NCBI GenBank assembly: GCA_013314855.1
Contig: JABUEW010000029.1
Coordinates: 1-40,723 of the forward strand
Direction of reading: 5' to 3'
Source: Bacillota bacterium
GTDB taxonomy: Bacteria; Bacillota; Clostridia; Acetivibrionales; DUMC01
Length of the DNA: 40,723 bases
Made by a program: the position numbers and the translations under genes. This document shows positions 8,619-18,600 of the stretch, one piece after another. Numbering within the stretch: position 1 is the stretch's first letter; every line of letters starts with the position of its first letter. The notes under the pieces are model-generated. The model was not told the origin of the DNA. It searched no databases and saw only the letters and a program-made list of their open reading frames with translations.

Positions 8619-9483
8619 TGAGATACTGTTCTTGTATGATGCAAAATTTACTAATCCAAACGGCGATCCCGATGAGGAAAACAGACCCCGGATGGATTAT
8701 GATAGGGAAATCAATCTGGTATCGGATTTAAGATTGAAGAGGTACATAAGAGATTATTTATTTGACAATGGACACGATATATTTGTAAGAAAGGTGGATG
8801 ACAAATCAGTCACGCCCAAAGCAAGAGTTGATGAACTTAAGAATTTTACGGAAGAGGAAATTTTTAATGCTTGGGTGGATGTAAGGCTTTTCGGTGCGAC
8901 AATGCCTGTGAAAAATGAAAACAAGTCGTTTATTGGTCCTGTCCAGTTTAATTGGGGATATTCATTAAATAAAGTGGAACTCCTTGAAGCAAGCATTACT
9001 TCTCATTTTTCTGCAGGTGAACAGAAGGGACAGGGAACAATAGGAAAAGATTTTCGTGTCAAGTACTCATTTATTGCATTCTTTGGAGTAATAAGCGGTA
9101 AAAGGGCAGAACATACTAGATTATCAGAAAGTGACATAAAGTTATTGGATGAGGCTATGAAATACGCAATCCCTCTTCAGGCAACAAGGAGCAAGATAGG
9201 GCAATATCCAAGGCTATATATGAGGGTAGAATATAAAGATGACAGGAGCATAATAGGGGATTTCAGAAAACATTTGAAGCTTGTAGAGAAAAATCCGAGT
9301 ATAAGGGATATAGACGAACTTTATATTGAGATAGGAAATTTAATAAATGAATTTAAAGCAAATAAAAACAAGATATACAAAATAGCTTATTTTATGGATA
9401 AAAACCTTGACATTAGAGTAGCTGGCGAGAAGGTGGATATTTGCAAAGCGCTGGAAGGTTTCAACTTAATTGAAGTCGGGTGA
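8608..9483 (+). CDS. cas7: Cas7b, type I-B Cascade backbone (Csh2 family)
   Basis: This 291-residue protein forms the crRNA-binding filament of Cascade. It opens with LYDAKFTNPNGDPDEENRPR, the hallmark of the Csh2/Cas7 family, followed by DLRLKRYIRDYL, the RLFGATM segment and GPVQFNWGYSLN. Its length is normal. The start at ATG 8608 has AAGGAGGT at 8591-8598 and overlaps the end of cas8b, indicating translational coupling. cas5 follows after 5 nt. Confidence 0.93.
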   Translation: MNNSEILFLYDAKFTNPNGDPDEENRPRMDYDREINLVSDLRLKRYIRDYLFDNGHDIFVRKVDDKSVTPKARVDELKNFTEEEIFNAWVDVRLFGATMPVKNENKSFIGPVQFNWGYSLNKVELLEASITSHFSAGEQKGQGTIGKDFRVKYSFIAFFGVISGKRAEHTRLSESDIKLLDEAMKYAIPLQATRSKIGQYPRLYMRVEYKDDRSIIGDFRKHLKLVEKNPSIRDIDELYIEIGNLINEFKANKNKIYKIAYFMDKNLDIRVAGEKVDICKALEGFNLIEVG

Positions 9484-9488
9484 TATAA

Positions 9489-10214
9489 ATGAAGTTGATA
9501 GTATTTGATATGTATGGAGTATGTGCTCATTTCAGAAAGTTCTACACAAACTCTTCATCTTTATCATACTCTATACCTCCAAGGACTGTTGTTGCAGGAT
9601 TTATAGCAGCCATTTTGGGATATGCAAGAGATAGCTATTATGAATTGTTCTCATGCAACAAGCTCGATATTGCAGTCCGCAAAATGAGTAAGACAAGAAA
9701 AATCATGCAGTCTTTAAACTATATAAGGGCAACTACAACAACTGAGTTAGTATGTCCTAGAGAACATACCCAGATACCTTTTGAGATAGTTGTAGGGGAT
9801 GAAGGCGTAAAATACAGAATATATGTAAAGCATGAAAGTGAAGAGATTATGGACAGGTTATATGAAAGCCTGAAAACAAAAGCTTCGGTATACCCTCCAT
9901 ATTTTGGTGCCGCACCTTTTAACGCCGACTTTGCATTAGTTGGTGTATTTGATTTGGAAGAGCGCTATGGAAATGGCAACTTCCTAAAGACTGCAACTGT
10001 TATTGACCAGAACTATATCATGGATAAAGGGCTTAAATTAGAACCCGGGATTTCACTTTTTAAAGATAGAATGCCCAAAGACTTTGGGACAGGGAGGGAA
10101 ATAAAGGAAACAGCGTCATACATATATGACGAAAACTTAAACCCTTTAAATGTTAAAGTTGCAGGGAATTATTTTATTATAAGAGAAACAGGTGAAAATA
10201 TACTTTTTATGTAA
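9489..10214 (+). CDS. cas5: Cas5b, type I-B Cascade subunit
   Basis: This 241-residue Cas5 of the Hmari/I-B type caps the 5' handle of the crRNA and contacts Cas8b. The N-terminus (LIVFDMYGVCAHFRKFYTN, then SYSIPPRTVVAGFIAAILG) is the typical Cas5h start, where the PPRT segment leads into the first helix. The gene starts 5 nt after cas7 and is followed by a 76-nt gap before cas3. Nothing suggests truncation. Confidence 0.9.
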   Translation: MKLIVFDMYGVCAHFRKFYTNSSSLSYSIPPRTVVAGFIAAILGYARDSYYELFSCNKLDIAVRKMSKTRKIMQSLNYIRATTTTELVCPREHTQIPFEIVVGDEGVKYRIYVKHESEEIMDRLYESLKTKASVYPPYFGAAPFNADFALVGVFDLEERYGNGNFLKTATVIDQNYIMDKGLKLEPGISLFKDRMPKDFGTGREIKETASYIYDENLNPLNVKVAGNYFIIRETGENILFM

Positions 10215-10290
10215 TACACTATTATACAAATCTGCAATTATTATAAAAATTATAAAGTGATTTAAAGTAATTTATCGAGGCGATTGTGCT

Positions 10291-12621
10291 ATGGTATTTT
10301 ATTCACACAAACAACCTGTGCCAAAAAGAATGATAGAACATATTAATGAAGTGATGAAAATAGCAGAAAGCCAGGTTGATGGAATTGATAAAATAAAAAG
10401 AGATGCCGTTAAAATACTTTCAATATGCCATGACTTTGGGAAATATACAACATATTTTCAAAAATATCTTGATACCAAAAAAAAGAGCCCCTTCACCAAT
10501 CACGGCTTTATATCTGCTGTTTTTGGGGCATATGTCGCATTTAACATCCTGGGGGAAGAAAGCATTCTTCCCCTTATAATATTTAGTGCAATTTTACATC
10601 ATCATGGTAATATTGAGAATGTATCAAAAGATTTACCAAAAACAATTAAAATATCCCCATCAGCTTTTAGTATGAGTCTTCATAAAAAAAATGAAATAGC
10701 TAAAAAGCAGCTGGAAGATATAAAATCTAACAGGGATTTAATCGGAAAAGATTTTGAATTTATTGACTACAGAACAATTTTTGAAAAATTTTTAAATAAC
10801 AGCGACATAGAGAAAATATTATCGAAACTAAAACAAATTGAGTTTAAAATGTCAAAACAGCAATCAAGCGAGTACTACTTTTTGCATAACACTTTATATT
10901 CGTCATTGATTTCTGCTGATAAGATGAGTGCCTCAAACACTGTTATATCGGGCGAGAAATATGCTTTGTTTAGAAGTTTGGATGAAATAAGAATAAGAAA
11001 ATTTAAAGGTCAGACATCAGAGATTTCAAATATAAGGCAAAACGTTTTTAATAGTGTAATAAATAATATAGAGAAAAATGGCAAAAAGTATGACATATTT
11101 TCTATAACTTCTCCTACGGGTACCGGTAAAACTTTTGCCGGTTATTTTGCGGCTTTAAAATTAAATGAATTATTGGGGGGGAAGAGAAAAATCATTTATG
11201 CCCTTCCTTTTACTTCTATTATTGATCAAAGCTATCAATCAATTCATGAATTATATAACAATTATAATGACTATGAGAGAGAAAACAGCAGGTATTTGAT
11301 AAAACACCATCACTTGGCCGATGTTATATATAATACATCTGAAACAGATTATGAGAAAGACCAGGCAGAACTGTTGCTTAATAACTGGGTAAGCGGTTCA
11401 ATAATAACTACTTTTGTACAGTTATTGGAAACATTGGTAAGCAATAAAAACAGAATGTTGATGAAACTAAACAGTATGAAGGATGCAATTGTCATATTGG
11501 ATGAAGTCCAGGCAGTTGACATAGAATATTATAAACTTGTTGATTATGTTTTAAAACTTGCGGTGAAAAATCTTGGCCTTAAAATAATTCTTATGACAGC
11601 GACAAAACCTCTGGTTTTAACTGAAGCAAAGGAGCTGCTTGATGACGCTCTAGCTTATTTTAATATGTTTAATAGGACGCGGATAGTACCAAGGATGGAG
11701 AAAATTACAGCAGAGGAGTTTGTTGATGAATATGTCCCCATAATTTGTGGTAAATCCTGCCTTATTGTATGCAACACAATAAACCAATCGCTGAAAGTAT
11801 TTGAATTATTGAAGGAAAAAGGGATTAATGCCGAATACCTTTCTTCCAATATATTACCTGTACACAGGAGGAAAAGAATTGAAGAAATAAAAGAAAGATT
11901 GGAAAACAAGCAAAAGGTAGTCCTGGTATCAACCCAGGTTGTAGAAGCAGGAGTTGACCTTGATTTTGATTTGGTAATAAGAGATATAGGACCTCTTGAT
12001 TCCATAATTCAGTGTGCCGGTAGGTGTAACAGAAATGGTAAGAATAATATGGGGGATGTGTATGTTACTCAAATGGTAAATGAAAATAATGAGCTTTATT
12101 CTTATAAAATATATGGAAGCACATCTGTTAATATAACTATTGAACTTTTAAGTAAGTATGATTTTATTGAAGAAAAGGAATATTATAACTTAATTAATGA
12201 GTACTTTAATAGGGTGCAGGGAAATAAATCCTTTGAGAAATCAGAAAGGATTATTGAATCGATAGAAAGCCTAAACTTTGATGGTGATTATGGAATACCT
12301 ATAAATAAATTCTCCTTAATAGGAAACAATCAGGGTTATATTGATGTAATATTCAGGATTGATAATTATATAGAAGAAGCGTATCAGAAGTTCCTGGAAG
12401 CTTTGAAGGAAAAAGATTACAAAACTAAACGAAATTTGGTATTGGAAGTCAAAAATACAATAAAGGATTATACAATATCTTTACCTGTCAAATATTATAG
12501 AAAGTTTACGAGAGATGAGCATTATGAAAATATTATTTCACTGCCCTATTCTGACTGCGTAAGTTTGTATAATGAAACTACAGGGTTTAACCGGCAGGAA
12601 GAAGATTATTATATGTTTTGA
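10291..12621 (+). CDS. cas3: Cas3 helicase-nuclease, type I-B
   Basis: This is the effector that Cascade recruits to unwind and degrade target DNA. The 776 residues begin with an HD nuclease domain: H47-D48 in CHDFGK, HHHG at about 103-106, and SADK near 208-211. A superfamily 2 helicase follows: SPTGTGKT (about 274-281), DEVQ (about 404), LMTATKP, and STQVVEAGVDLD (about 547) running into QCAGRCNRNG. All expected catalytic motifs are present, so it looks active. It starts at ATG 10291 after a short gap that may hold its own regulatory signal. A hairpin follows it at 12660-12684. Confidence 0.95.
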   Translation: MVFYSHKQPVPKRMIEHINEVMKIAESQVDGIDKIKRDAVKILSICHDFGKYTTYFQKYLDTKKKSPFTNHGFISAVFGAYVAFNILGEESILPLIIFSAILHHHGNIENVSKDLPKTIKISPSAFSMSLHKKNEIAKKQLEDIKSNRDLIGKDFEFIDYRTIFEKFLNNSDIEKILSKLKQIEFKMSKQQSSEYYFLHNTLYSSLISADKMSASNTVISGEKYALFRSLDEIRIRKFKGQTSEISNIRQNVFNSVINNIEKNGKKYDIFSITSPTGTGKTFAGYFAALKLNELLGGKRKIIYALPFTSIIDQSYQSIHELYNNYNDYERENSRYLIKHHHLADVIYNTSETDYEKDQAELLLNNWVSGSIITTFVQLLETLVSNKNRMLMKLNSMKDAIVILDEVQAVDIEYYKLVDYVLKLAVKNLGLKIILMTATKPLVLTEAKELLDDALAYFNMFNRTRIVPRMEKITAEEFVDEYVPIICGKSCLIVCNTINQSLKVFELLKEKGINAEYLSSNILPVHRRKRIEEIKERLENKQKVVLVSTQVVEAGVDLDFDLVIRDIGPLDSIIQCAGRCNRNGKNNMGDVYVTQMVNENNELYSYKIYGSTSVNITIELLSKYDFIEEKEYYNLINEYFNRVQGNKSFEKSERIIESIESLNFDGDYGIPINKFSLIGNNQGYIDVIFRIDNYIEEAYQKFLEALKEKDYKTKRNLVLEVKNTIKDYTISLPVKYYRKFTRDEHYENIISLPYSDCVSLYNETTGFNRQEEDYYMF

Positions 12622-12659
12622 TATTGCGTTATATAATGTTCACTTTATTTTATATGTTG

Positions 12660-12684
12660 TTCCGCATCAGTAGGCAGTGCGGAA
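12660..12684. other. Hairpin between cas3 and cas4
   Basis: TTCCGCA (12660-12666) and TGCGGAA (12678-12684) form a perfect 7-bp stem with an 11-nt loop. No U-tract follows, so a terminator is doubtful. An attenuator or RNA-processing site separating cas3 from cas4 would fit. Confidence 0.4.
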
Positions 12685-12730
12685 ATAATACGAAAATGTT
12701 TATATGAGGTAAAAACAAGAGGTATTATGT

Positions 12731-13264
12731 ATGGAGGAAATTAAACCGAATATCGATCATGCAAAAGAACATGAAAAAGTAACCGGTACCCTTGTCTGGT
12801 ACTATTGCATATGCAAGAGGGAAGTATGGCTCATGGCAAGAAATATTTCATCAGATCAGGACAACGAGCTTCTGGATATAGGAAGGTTTATACACGAGCA
12901 TTCATACTCAAGAAAAGAAAAAGAACTGGAATTAGAAAATATGAAATTGGATATTATTGAAAATATAAACGGAACGGTAATAGTGGAGGAGATAAAAAAG
13001 ACCTCTAAGTTTATTGAAAGCTCAAAAATGCAGCTGCTCTTCTATTTGTATGAATTGGATAAAAAGGGTATAGCAGCTGAAGGATTGCTTCTATTCCCTG
13101 AAGAAAAAAAGAGGGAGCGGGTGGTGCTGGATGAAGAGAAAAAGTCAGAAATAGAAGCGGTGATAAGGGACATCTTGAGCATAACAAGCATGGAAAGACC
13201 TCCTGAACCGGCAAAAAGCCACTACTGTAAATCATGTGCCTATGCTGAATTTTGCTGGGCTTGA
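12731..13264 (+). CDS. cas4: Cas4, Fe-S cluster nuclease of CRISPR adaptation
   Basis: This 177-residue RecB-like nuclease has the cluster cysteines: C26 (or C28) near the N-terminus and C166, C169 and C175 at the end (CKSCAYAEFC). The nuclease core motif VEEIKKTSK is at about 85-93, in the position of the usual E-x-K. Cas4 trims prespacers and checks PAMs together with Cas1 and Cas2. Neither partner follows here: the next gene is a Cmr-like RAMP. The ribosome site AAGAGGT at 12717-12723 supports ATG 12731. It may serve a Cas1-Cas2 pair encoded elsewhere, or be a stranded remainder of a longer I-B operon. Confidence 0.92.
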   Translation: MEEIKPNIDHAKEHEKVTGTLVWYYCICKREVWLMARNISSDQDNELLDIGRFIHEHSYSRKEKELELENMKLDIIENINGTVIVEEIKKTSKFIESSKMQLLFYLYELDKKGIAAEGLLLFPEEKKRERVVLDEEKKSEIEAVIRDILSITSMERPPEPAKSHYCKSCAYAEFCWA

Positions 13265-13372
13265 AAACATATCAATACGCAACACTAACTATTTAATTAA
13301 AAAACAAAAGAATTTTTATTTTTTAGAAGGATTTTCATAATTTATATAGAATAATGTTATATTAAGAAAATA

Positions 13373-14401
13373 ATGGATGGTGAAACCATGGTTACTAAAA
13401 TCAGTGTCAATACTGTAACCCCTATTTACATGGGTGATGCCTTTGGTATTAACGAAATAAAACCTCAAACTATAATTGGAAGTCTAAGGTTCTGGTTCGA
13501 AATATTTTTAAAAGCTGTAAATCAATTGCCTAGTAGTTATAATTACAAAGATGAAAATCTTAACTTAAAAAAATATAATGATGATGTTTTAAAAATTATA
13601 GCAGAAGGGAAATCATTAAATGAAGCAAAAATTAAAGCATATGAAAAAATATCTTTACCTTCCCAGATTTTCGGATGTAACGGTTTAAAGAGCAAAATTG
13701 CAATAAAAAGTATTAGCCAAATAGATGCAGATAATCACTTGAATCTGAAACGAGGCATATATGTACCAAAAGATAGATATTATTCAGAAAATATAAGGCG
13801 TTCAAAGAAAAAAGAATATTCACGTTGGTTTTTCCCACCGGCATATTTTTATGGGTATTTTACAATTGAGTTTTATATCGCAGATGAAGATATATTTAAT
13901 GGAATTTTTTGTCCTTTACTTAATTTTATAGAAAAGTATGGATATTTAGGAGCAAAAAATAATCTTGGTTTCGGGAGAGTTAAATTTGAGCTAGAAGATA
14001 ACAATTTTGGTAATATTAAAGATTATCGGATTTTCAGATTAACTAATTATGGATTTAGAGATAAAGGTATTTCGGAAGCTGTTAAGCAATATAACAAAAT
14101 AGAAGATATGTATTCTATTTCAAATATTGGTCTCTATATAAAAAATAAAAGACAATATAATGATAACAATTTTTTTGCTGAGCTAATTGAAGAATTGTTA
14201 AAAGAGAAGGCTCATTGGAGAAATAATTTAAGTGATAACGAAAACTTACGTCATTATATTTTTGGAACTACTAAGGACCCTACCAATGCTACAAAAATAA
14301 TACCGTGGATAAATAAAGTAGATAGCAATAGTTATGAGTATGGGTTCATTTCTTTAGCTTTCTTAGATGAAGATATGATAAAAAAAAGAAGGTGTGGTTA
14401 G
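13373..14401 (+). CDS. cmr1: Cmr1-like RAMP protein (type III-C module)
   Basis: This roughly 340-residue group 7 RAMP sits first in the type III operon. The N-terminus (VNTVTPIYMGD, then PQTIIGSLRFWFE) is the classic Cmr1 opening. SLPSQIFGCNG follows, and the glycine-rich RAMP loop is GYLGAKNNLGFGRVKFE at about 194-210. Cmr1 sits at the target-end tip of Cmr complexes. ATG 13373 has a weak ribosome site; the in-frame ATG 13388, preceded by GGATGGTGA, may be the real start and would remove five residues. A 108-nt AT-rich gap separates it from cas4, so the type III genes may be transcribed separately. The stop overlaps the GTG start of the next gene. Confidence 0.85.
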   Translation: MDGETMVTKISVNTVTPIYMGDAFGINEIKPQTIIGSLRFWFEIFLKAVNQLPSSYNYKDENLNLKKYNDDVLKIIAEGKSLNEAKIKAYEKISLPSQIFGCNGLKSKIAIKSISQIDADNHLNLKRGIYVPKDRYYSENIRRSKKKEYSRWFFPPAYFYGYFTIEFYIADEDIFNGIFCPLLNFIEKYGYLGAKNNLGFGRVKFELEDNNFGNIKDYRIFRLTNYGFRDKGISEAVKQYNKIEDMYSISNIGLYIKNKRQYNDNNFFAELIEELLKEKAHWRNNLSDNENLRHYIFGTTKDPTNATKIIPWINKVDSNSYEYGFISLAFLDEDMIKKRRCG

Positions 14402-15621
14402 TGAATAGCATGTTTTTTGAAGTAATAAATGAAGAAATAACAAAAAATGACTTCAAGAATAATTATTTTCATTTTATTAAATATGCCTATAAATATAAAA
14501 ATGTAAATAGATATTTCGGCTTTATTCCTAAATATGACGATGAACAACATTACAATAAGGAAAAATTAGAAAAGGATTTCCCATTTTTTGAAGAAGAGGT
14601 ACATAAAAAATGTCGCACAAAAATTAAATACAGTGATTATCCATTGGAATACTATAAGATGCTAAAAAATTTTAATTATCGTAATTTCTATACAATAGAT
14701 ACTAAAATCATTGCAAAATTAAAATCTATATCGAATATATTTAAGAAGGAAGAAGAAATAAAAAACTATGCAAATTCTCTGATACCGGGTTCTTTCATTT
14801 TATATCAGGAGTTTGAACTTATATCACCATATTTCTCTAGGGACGATGATGACTTTTATATTATTGATAATCCAGTATTAAAAGAAAAAGTATATAAAGT
14901 TCCTATGATAAGAGGGAGTGCATGGAAAGGCAACTTGTTGAATAGTGCATCTAAAATATTGGAAGAAAGAATAGAAGACGAGACCTCAACAATTGAAGAA
15001 ATTATAGATATATATGCTCGAATATATAGGATATTTGGTACAGGTTCGGAAGACTTTAGAGATTTAAAAGACGTCCTGGATAAGTATGTAGAAAGTAAAA
15101 GCAAAAATGAAAACATATCAACGCCTAATCTGGAAAAACAGCTGGTTAAATATGCTTTATTTGATTTAGGAATCAGCTTATTTGTAAAACGTAAAGAAAA
15201 GACTTTGATCAGCCAGCTTATTGAACTGATAGATGAAAAGATAAAATCAAGCGACCTAAAGGATATTTCTGTATACAAAGGCAGAACAGTTTTTTATCCA
15301 ACTTATTTTGATAGAATAACTCTTGAGGTGATAAATCCACATAACAGGAAAACAAAAGCAGGAGAATTTCCAATATACTTCGAAGTTGTACCTGAAGGAA
15401 CAAAAGGATATTTGCAGATAATATACATACCATTCGATGCAGTATTACTTCCTGAAAGTGAAATTAAAAAGCAGGCTAAAGAAGATATTGCTTTTATTAA
15501 GGATATCGTAGAGAAAACATTGACTGAGCATGGTGTTGGTGCAAAGACAAAGCTTGGTTGGGGATATGCAAAGCTGATACCGGAAGGATCAAAATTATAC
15601 TGTAATATTAGGGGGGTGTGA
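14401..15621 (+). CDS. Cmr6-like RAMP protein with N-terminal extension
   Basis: This protein of about 406 residues has no recognised domain in its first 130 residues, which are lysine- and tyrosine-rich. A RAMP domain follows. Its signs are the substrate-loop motif KVPMIRGSAWKGNLL (about 175-189), the insertion with IYRIFGTG, and the C-terminal glycine loop HGVGAKTKLGWGYAKL. The motif order matches Cmr6-type group 7 RAMPs. GTG 14401 overlaps the preceding stop in TAGTG and is spaced correctly from AAGAAGG (14386-14392); an upstream in-frame GTG at 14392 is less likely because it lies within that ribosome site. The N-terminal extension is the least explained part of this complex. Confidence 0.7.
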   Translation: MNSMFFEVINEEITKNDFKNNYFHFIKYAYKYKNVNRYFGFIPKYDDEQHYNKEKLEKDFPFFEEEVHKKCRTKIKYSDYPLEYYKMLKNFNYRNFYTIDTKIIAKLKSISNIFKKEEEIKNYANSLIPGSFILYQEFELISPYFSRDDDDFYIIDNPVLKEKVYKVPMIRGSAWKGNLLNSASKILEERIEDETSTIEEIIDIYARIYRIFGTGSEDFRDLKDVLDKYVESKSKNENISTPNLEKQLVKYALFDLGISLFVKRKEKTLISQLIELIDEKIKSSDLKDISVYKGRTVFYPTYFDRITLEVINPHNRKTKAGEFPIYFEVVPEGTKGYLQIIYIPFDAVLLPESEIKKQAKEDIAFIKDIVEKTLTEHGVGAKTKLGWGYAKLIPEGSKLYCNIRGV

Positions 15622-18600
15622 CGGTGAATAACCTTAATATTAATAATCTTTTTAATAAGCGCATTGAAGTAATAAAAGCTGAAATTGGAGCGTTATTGTT
15701 TAATCTTGGGAAGACACATATAGGATTTTGGAGAGAGAAAAAAGATGAGATTACAGGCCAAAAAGTAAAATATTTTAGCATAGATGAAAATTGTTTTGAA
15801 AGAGAATATGGATATAAAGTATTTGGGGGTTATAGAGATTACTATAAGGAAAGGGATGGAATTAGTCCATTTGAGAAAGATTTGAATTCAGCAAATGATA
15901 AACTTAAGGAAGTTATATACAAAACAAAGCTGAACCTTAACTTATTTGATATTAAAGAAATGTTTTTATATGAAATTATATATGGTGATGCATTACCGGA
16001 AGCAAAACAAAATAAATTGAATAATATATTTTTCAGGGGTTGTGAAAATATAAATTCAGGCATAGATAAGGGAGTACCTAAAAAACAACTTAATAATTTA
16101 TGGATATCAAACGCTTTTGGCAGTTTTAATGAAGAGATAAGTTTTAATGGAGATGTAAAAAGAATGTATTTTGATGAAAAGCGCCGGAGCTTTTTCTCAA
16201 AACTAGGGAACAAACTATCTTCTTTTGGAAATGGTCCTGATAATTTAACATATGAAAACTGGACAGAGATAAGACAATTTATTTTAAAAGAAATAAAAGA
16301 GCGGTATTCTTATCTTTTAAGTGATAGCAGGTTTCCCGCAAATGATGTGACATTATGGGATCAGGCGTATATGACAGCTTCTTTATTTAAAGCATCAATT
16401 GCAGCAATGCTGCTTGATAACAATAAATGCCAGAAATATGAAACTCCTAAAAACATAAAATGGAGCATCCTAGGAATACAATATGATAAATTATCATTAA
16501 TAAACAAATCTTTAAAGTCTCATTTTATATCCTGGTATAATGAAAATATAAATAAATGCGATGAGGAAATAAAAAGAATAATTGAAGAAAAATATGCTTT
16601 AGGCAACGAAATATATAGAGATGAGACAGGAATTTATTTCATTGTTCCTGAAAATATTTCACATGAGAAAGATAAAGAATTATCCGGATTACATAATGAT
16701 TTATACATGGTAAAAGAAAATATTTTAGATGTTTTCAATAAAGTATTTGCTGATGAAATTTACCCTTCTATTTTTATAACTAGGTCATCAAGAGGTACGA
16801 TGAATTTAGCTTATCTTATCGAAAAATCAAAAGAAAATTTCCTTAAGCCAACTTTGCCAGAAAATTTCTGTGAAGGCATACTAAGTTGTAGTAATATAAA
16901 TTATAACGGTATTTGCCAGGTATGTGGGATAAAACCCGGAAAGAAGGAAGACGGCGAAGATAATATGATTTTATGCGATCAGTGTTCAGATAGAAAAGAA
17001 TCAAAAATGGTGAAATGGTTTAAAAATCCGGAAAATGAAACTATATGGACAGGAGAATTGCAAGATGAAAAAGGGCGTATTGCGCTAATTACTTTAAAAT
17101 TTGAGTTGCAAGAATGGTTAAATGGAGATTTTTTAAATAGCTTGATTATGAATGATGTCATTCATAATCAAGTATCCTATAAGGATTATTTAAATACCAT
17201 CAAACAACTTTTGGCGAATATGCAAAAACGTTATAATCAATTTTTGCTGGGAGATAAGAAAAATCTATCAAAAATTTATGGATTTTATTCTGAAAATAGA
17301 ACAGTTATAGGCGAATTTCTTAATTTGTTTGATAAAGATGGAATAAAGCTCCCTCATGATGATGTTGTTAGAAAAATAGTAAATATATTCAATGAAGATT
17401 TGCAAAAAGAAGATGATAAGAGGTTGAAAGAATTATTTAGAAATGAATTTTTTGACTTTTTGAAGAGGAACTGGCATTTTATAAGAGAAAAAAATGAAGA
17501 AAATAAAGATGATGATAATTATATTATTTACGATGAAAAAGGAGAATTTATTTACAAAATAGAGAGCAAGGAAATAAATTTTAAAAATCCCAGTTTTAAA
17601 AACCACTACGGAAACAACACAGGCTGGAAATTGGTTACTGACATTTTTTCGTTTGCTTATCTTGAAACCCAAATTAATAACATTTTGTTGGAACGGGCTG
17701 TAGGTGATAGGTGGGAAATTTTAATTAGAGAGAAATTGAACACAAAAGTAGACTTTAAAAATAGAAAAATTGAATGGGATAAGCTATCTGATGATGATAT
17801 CGATTTTCTATCCGGAATATTACTTCAATTTTTAATAAGGAAAAATCCTTCTCCTGCAAGGCTAAGAAGAATAACAGAGACAACCAAAGAATTTCTGGAT
17901 GAGATAAAAAAAGATTTATTATGTTTTATGTTTGAAGATAAGGATAAAAAAGAGTGGAGAATCAAAAGAATTGTGTGGCATATAGACAATTTGAAAGATA
18001 ATCAAAAAAACAGAGAGTATGAATATAAAGGACTTGAATTTATGACGGATGATTTCGGCAATGTATACCTTATATCATCAATCGAACAGGCAATAGATAT
18101 AATTAGGAACATCAAAAAGGAAGATAAGAGGGAAAAAAGTGAAATTCACAAGGAAGTACACGAAGCAATAAAATCCGAGAATTGCGATTGGATAAAAGAC
18201 AAGCTATCTATTGAGCCAAAGTATAAAAATAAAAATAGTCAGTATGATAAGCATGATGAAAAAATCGATGGAAAAATTGAACTCAGAAGAGAAAATGCAA
18301 CATATAAAAAATATTTGCCATATATTTCAATAATGGATCCTACTCCAATCATGTGGCAGTTTATAGTGCCTTCCGAATGTATACCTCAGATAATAAAAAC
18401 AGTCCAAAAAAGATACAATGAATGCTTCAAATATGTTATTGGCAAGCTGCCTTTGCATATAGGTGTAATTATTCAGGATTATAAAAAACCTATATATGTT
18501 GGACTTAAAGCTCTAAGGGATATAAAGCGAGATATAGATGATTTTGATAAGATTAAAAAAGAAATAAGTACTACAGAGCTTGATACTCTCAGAAATGAAG

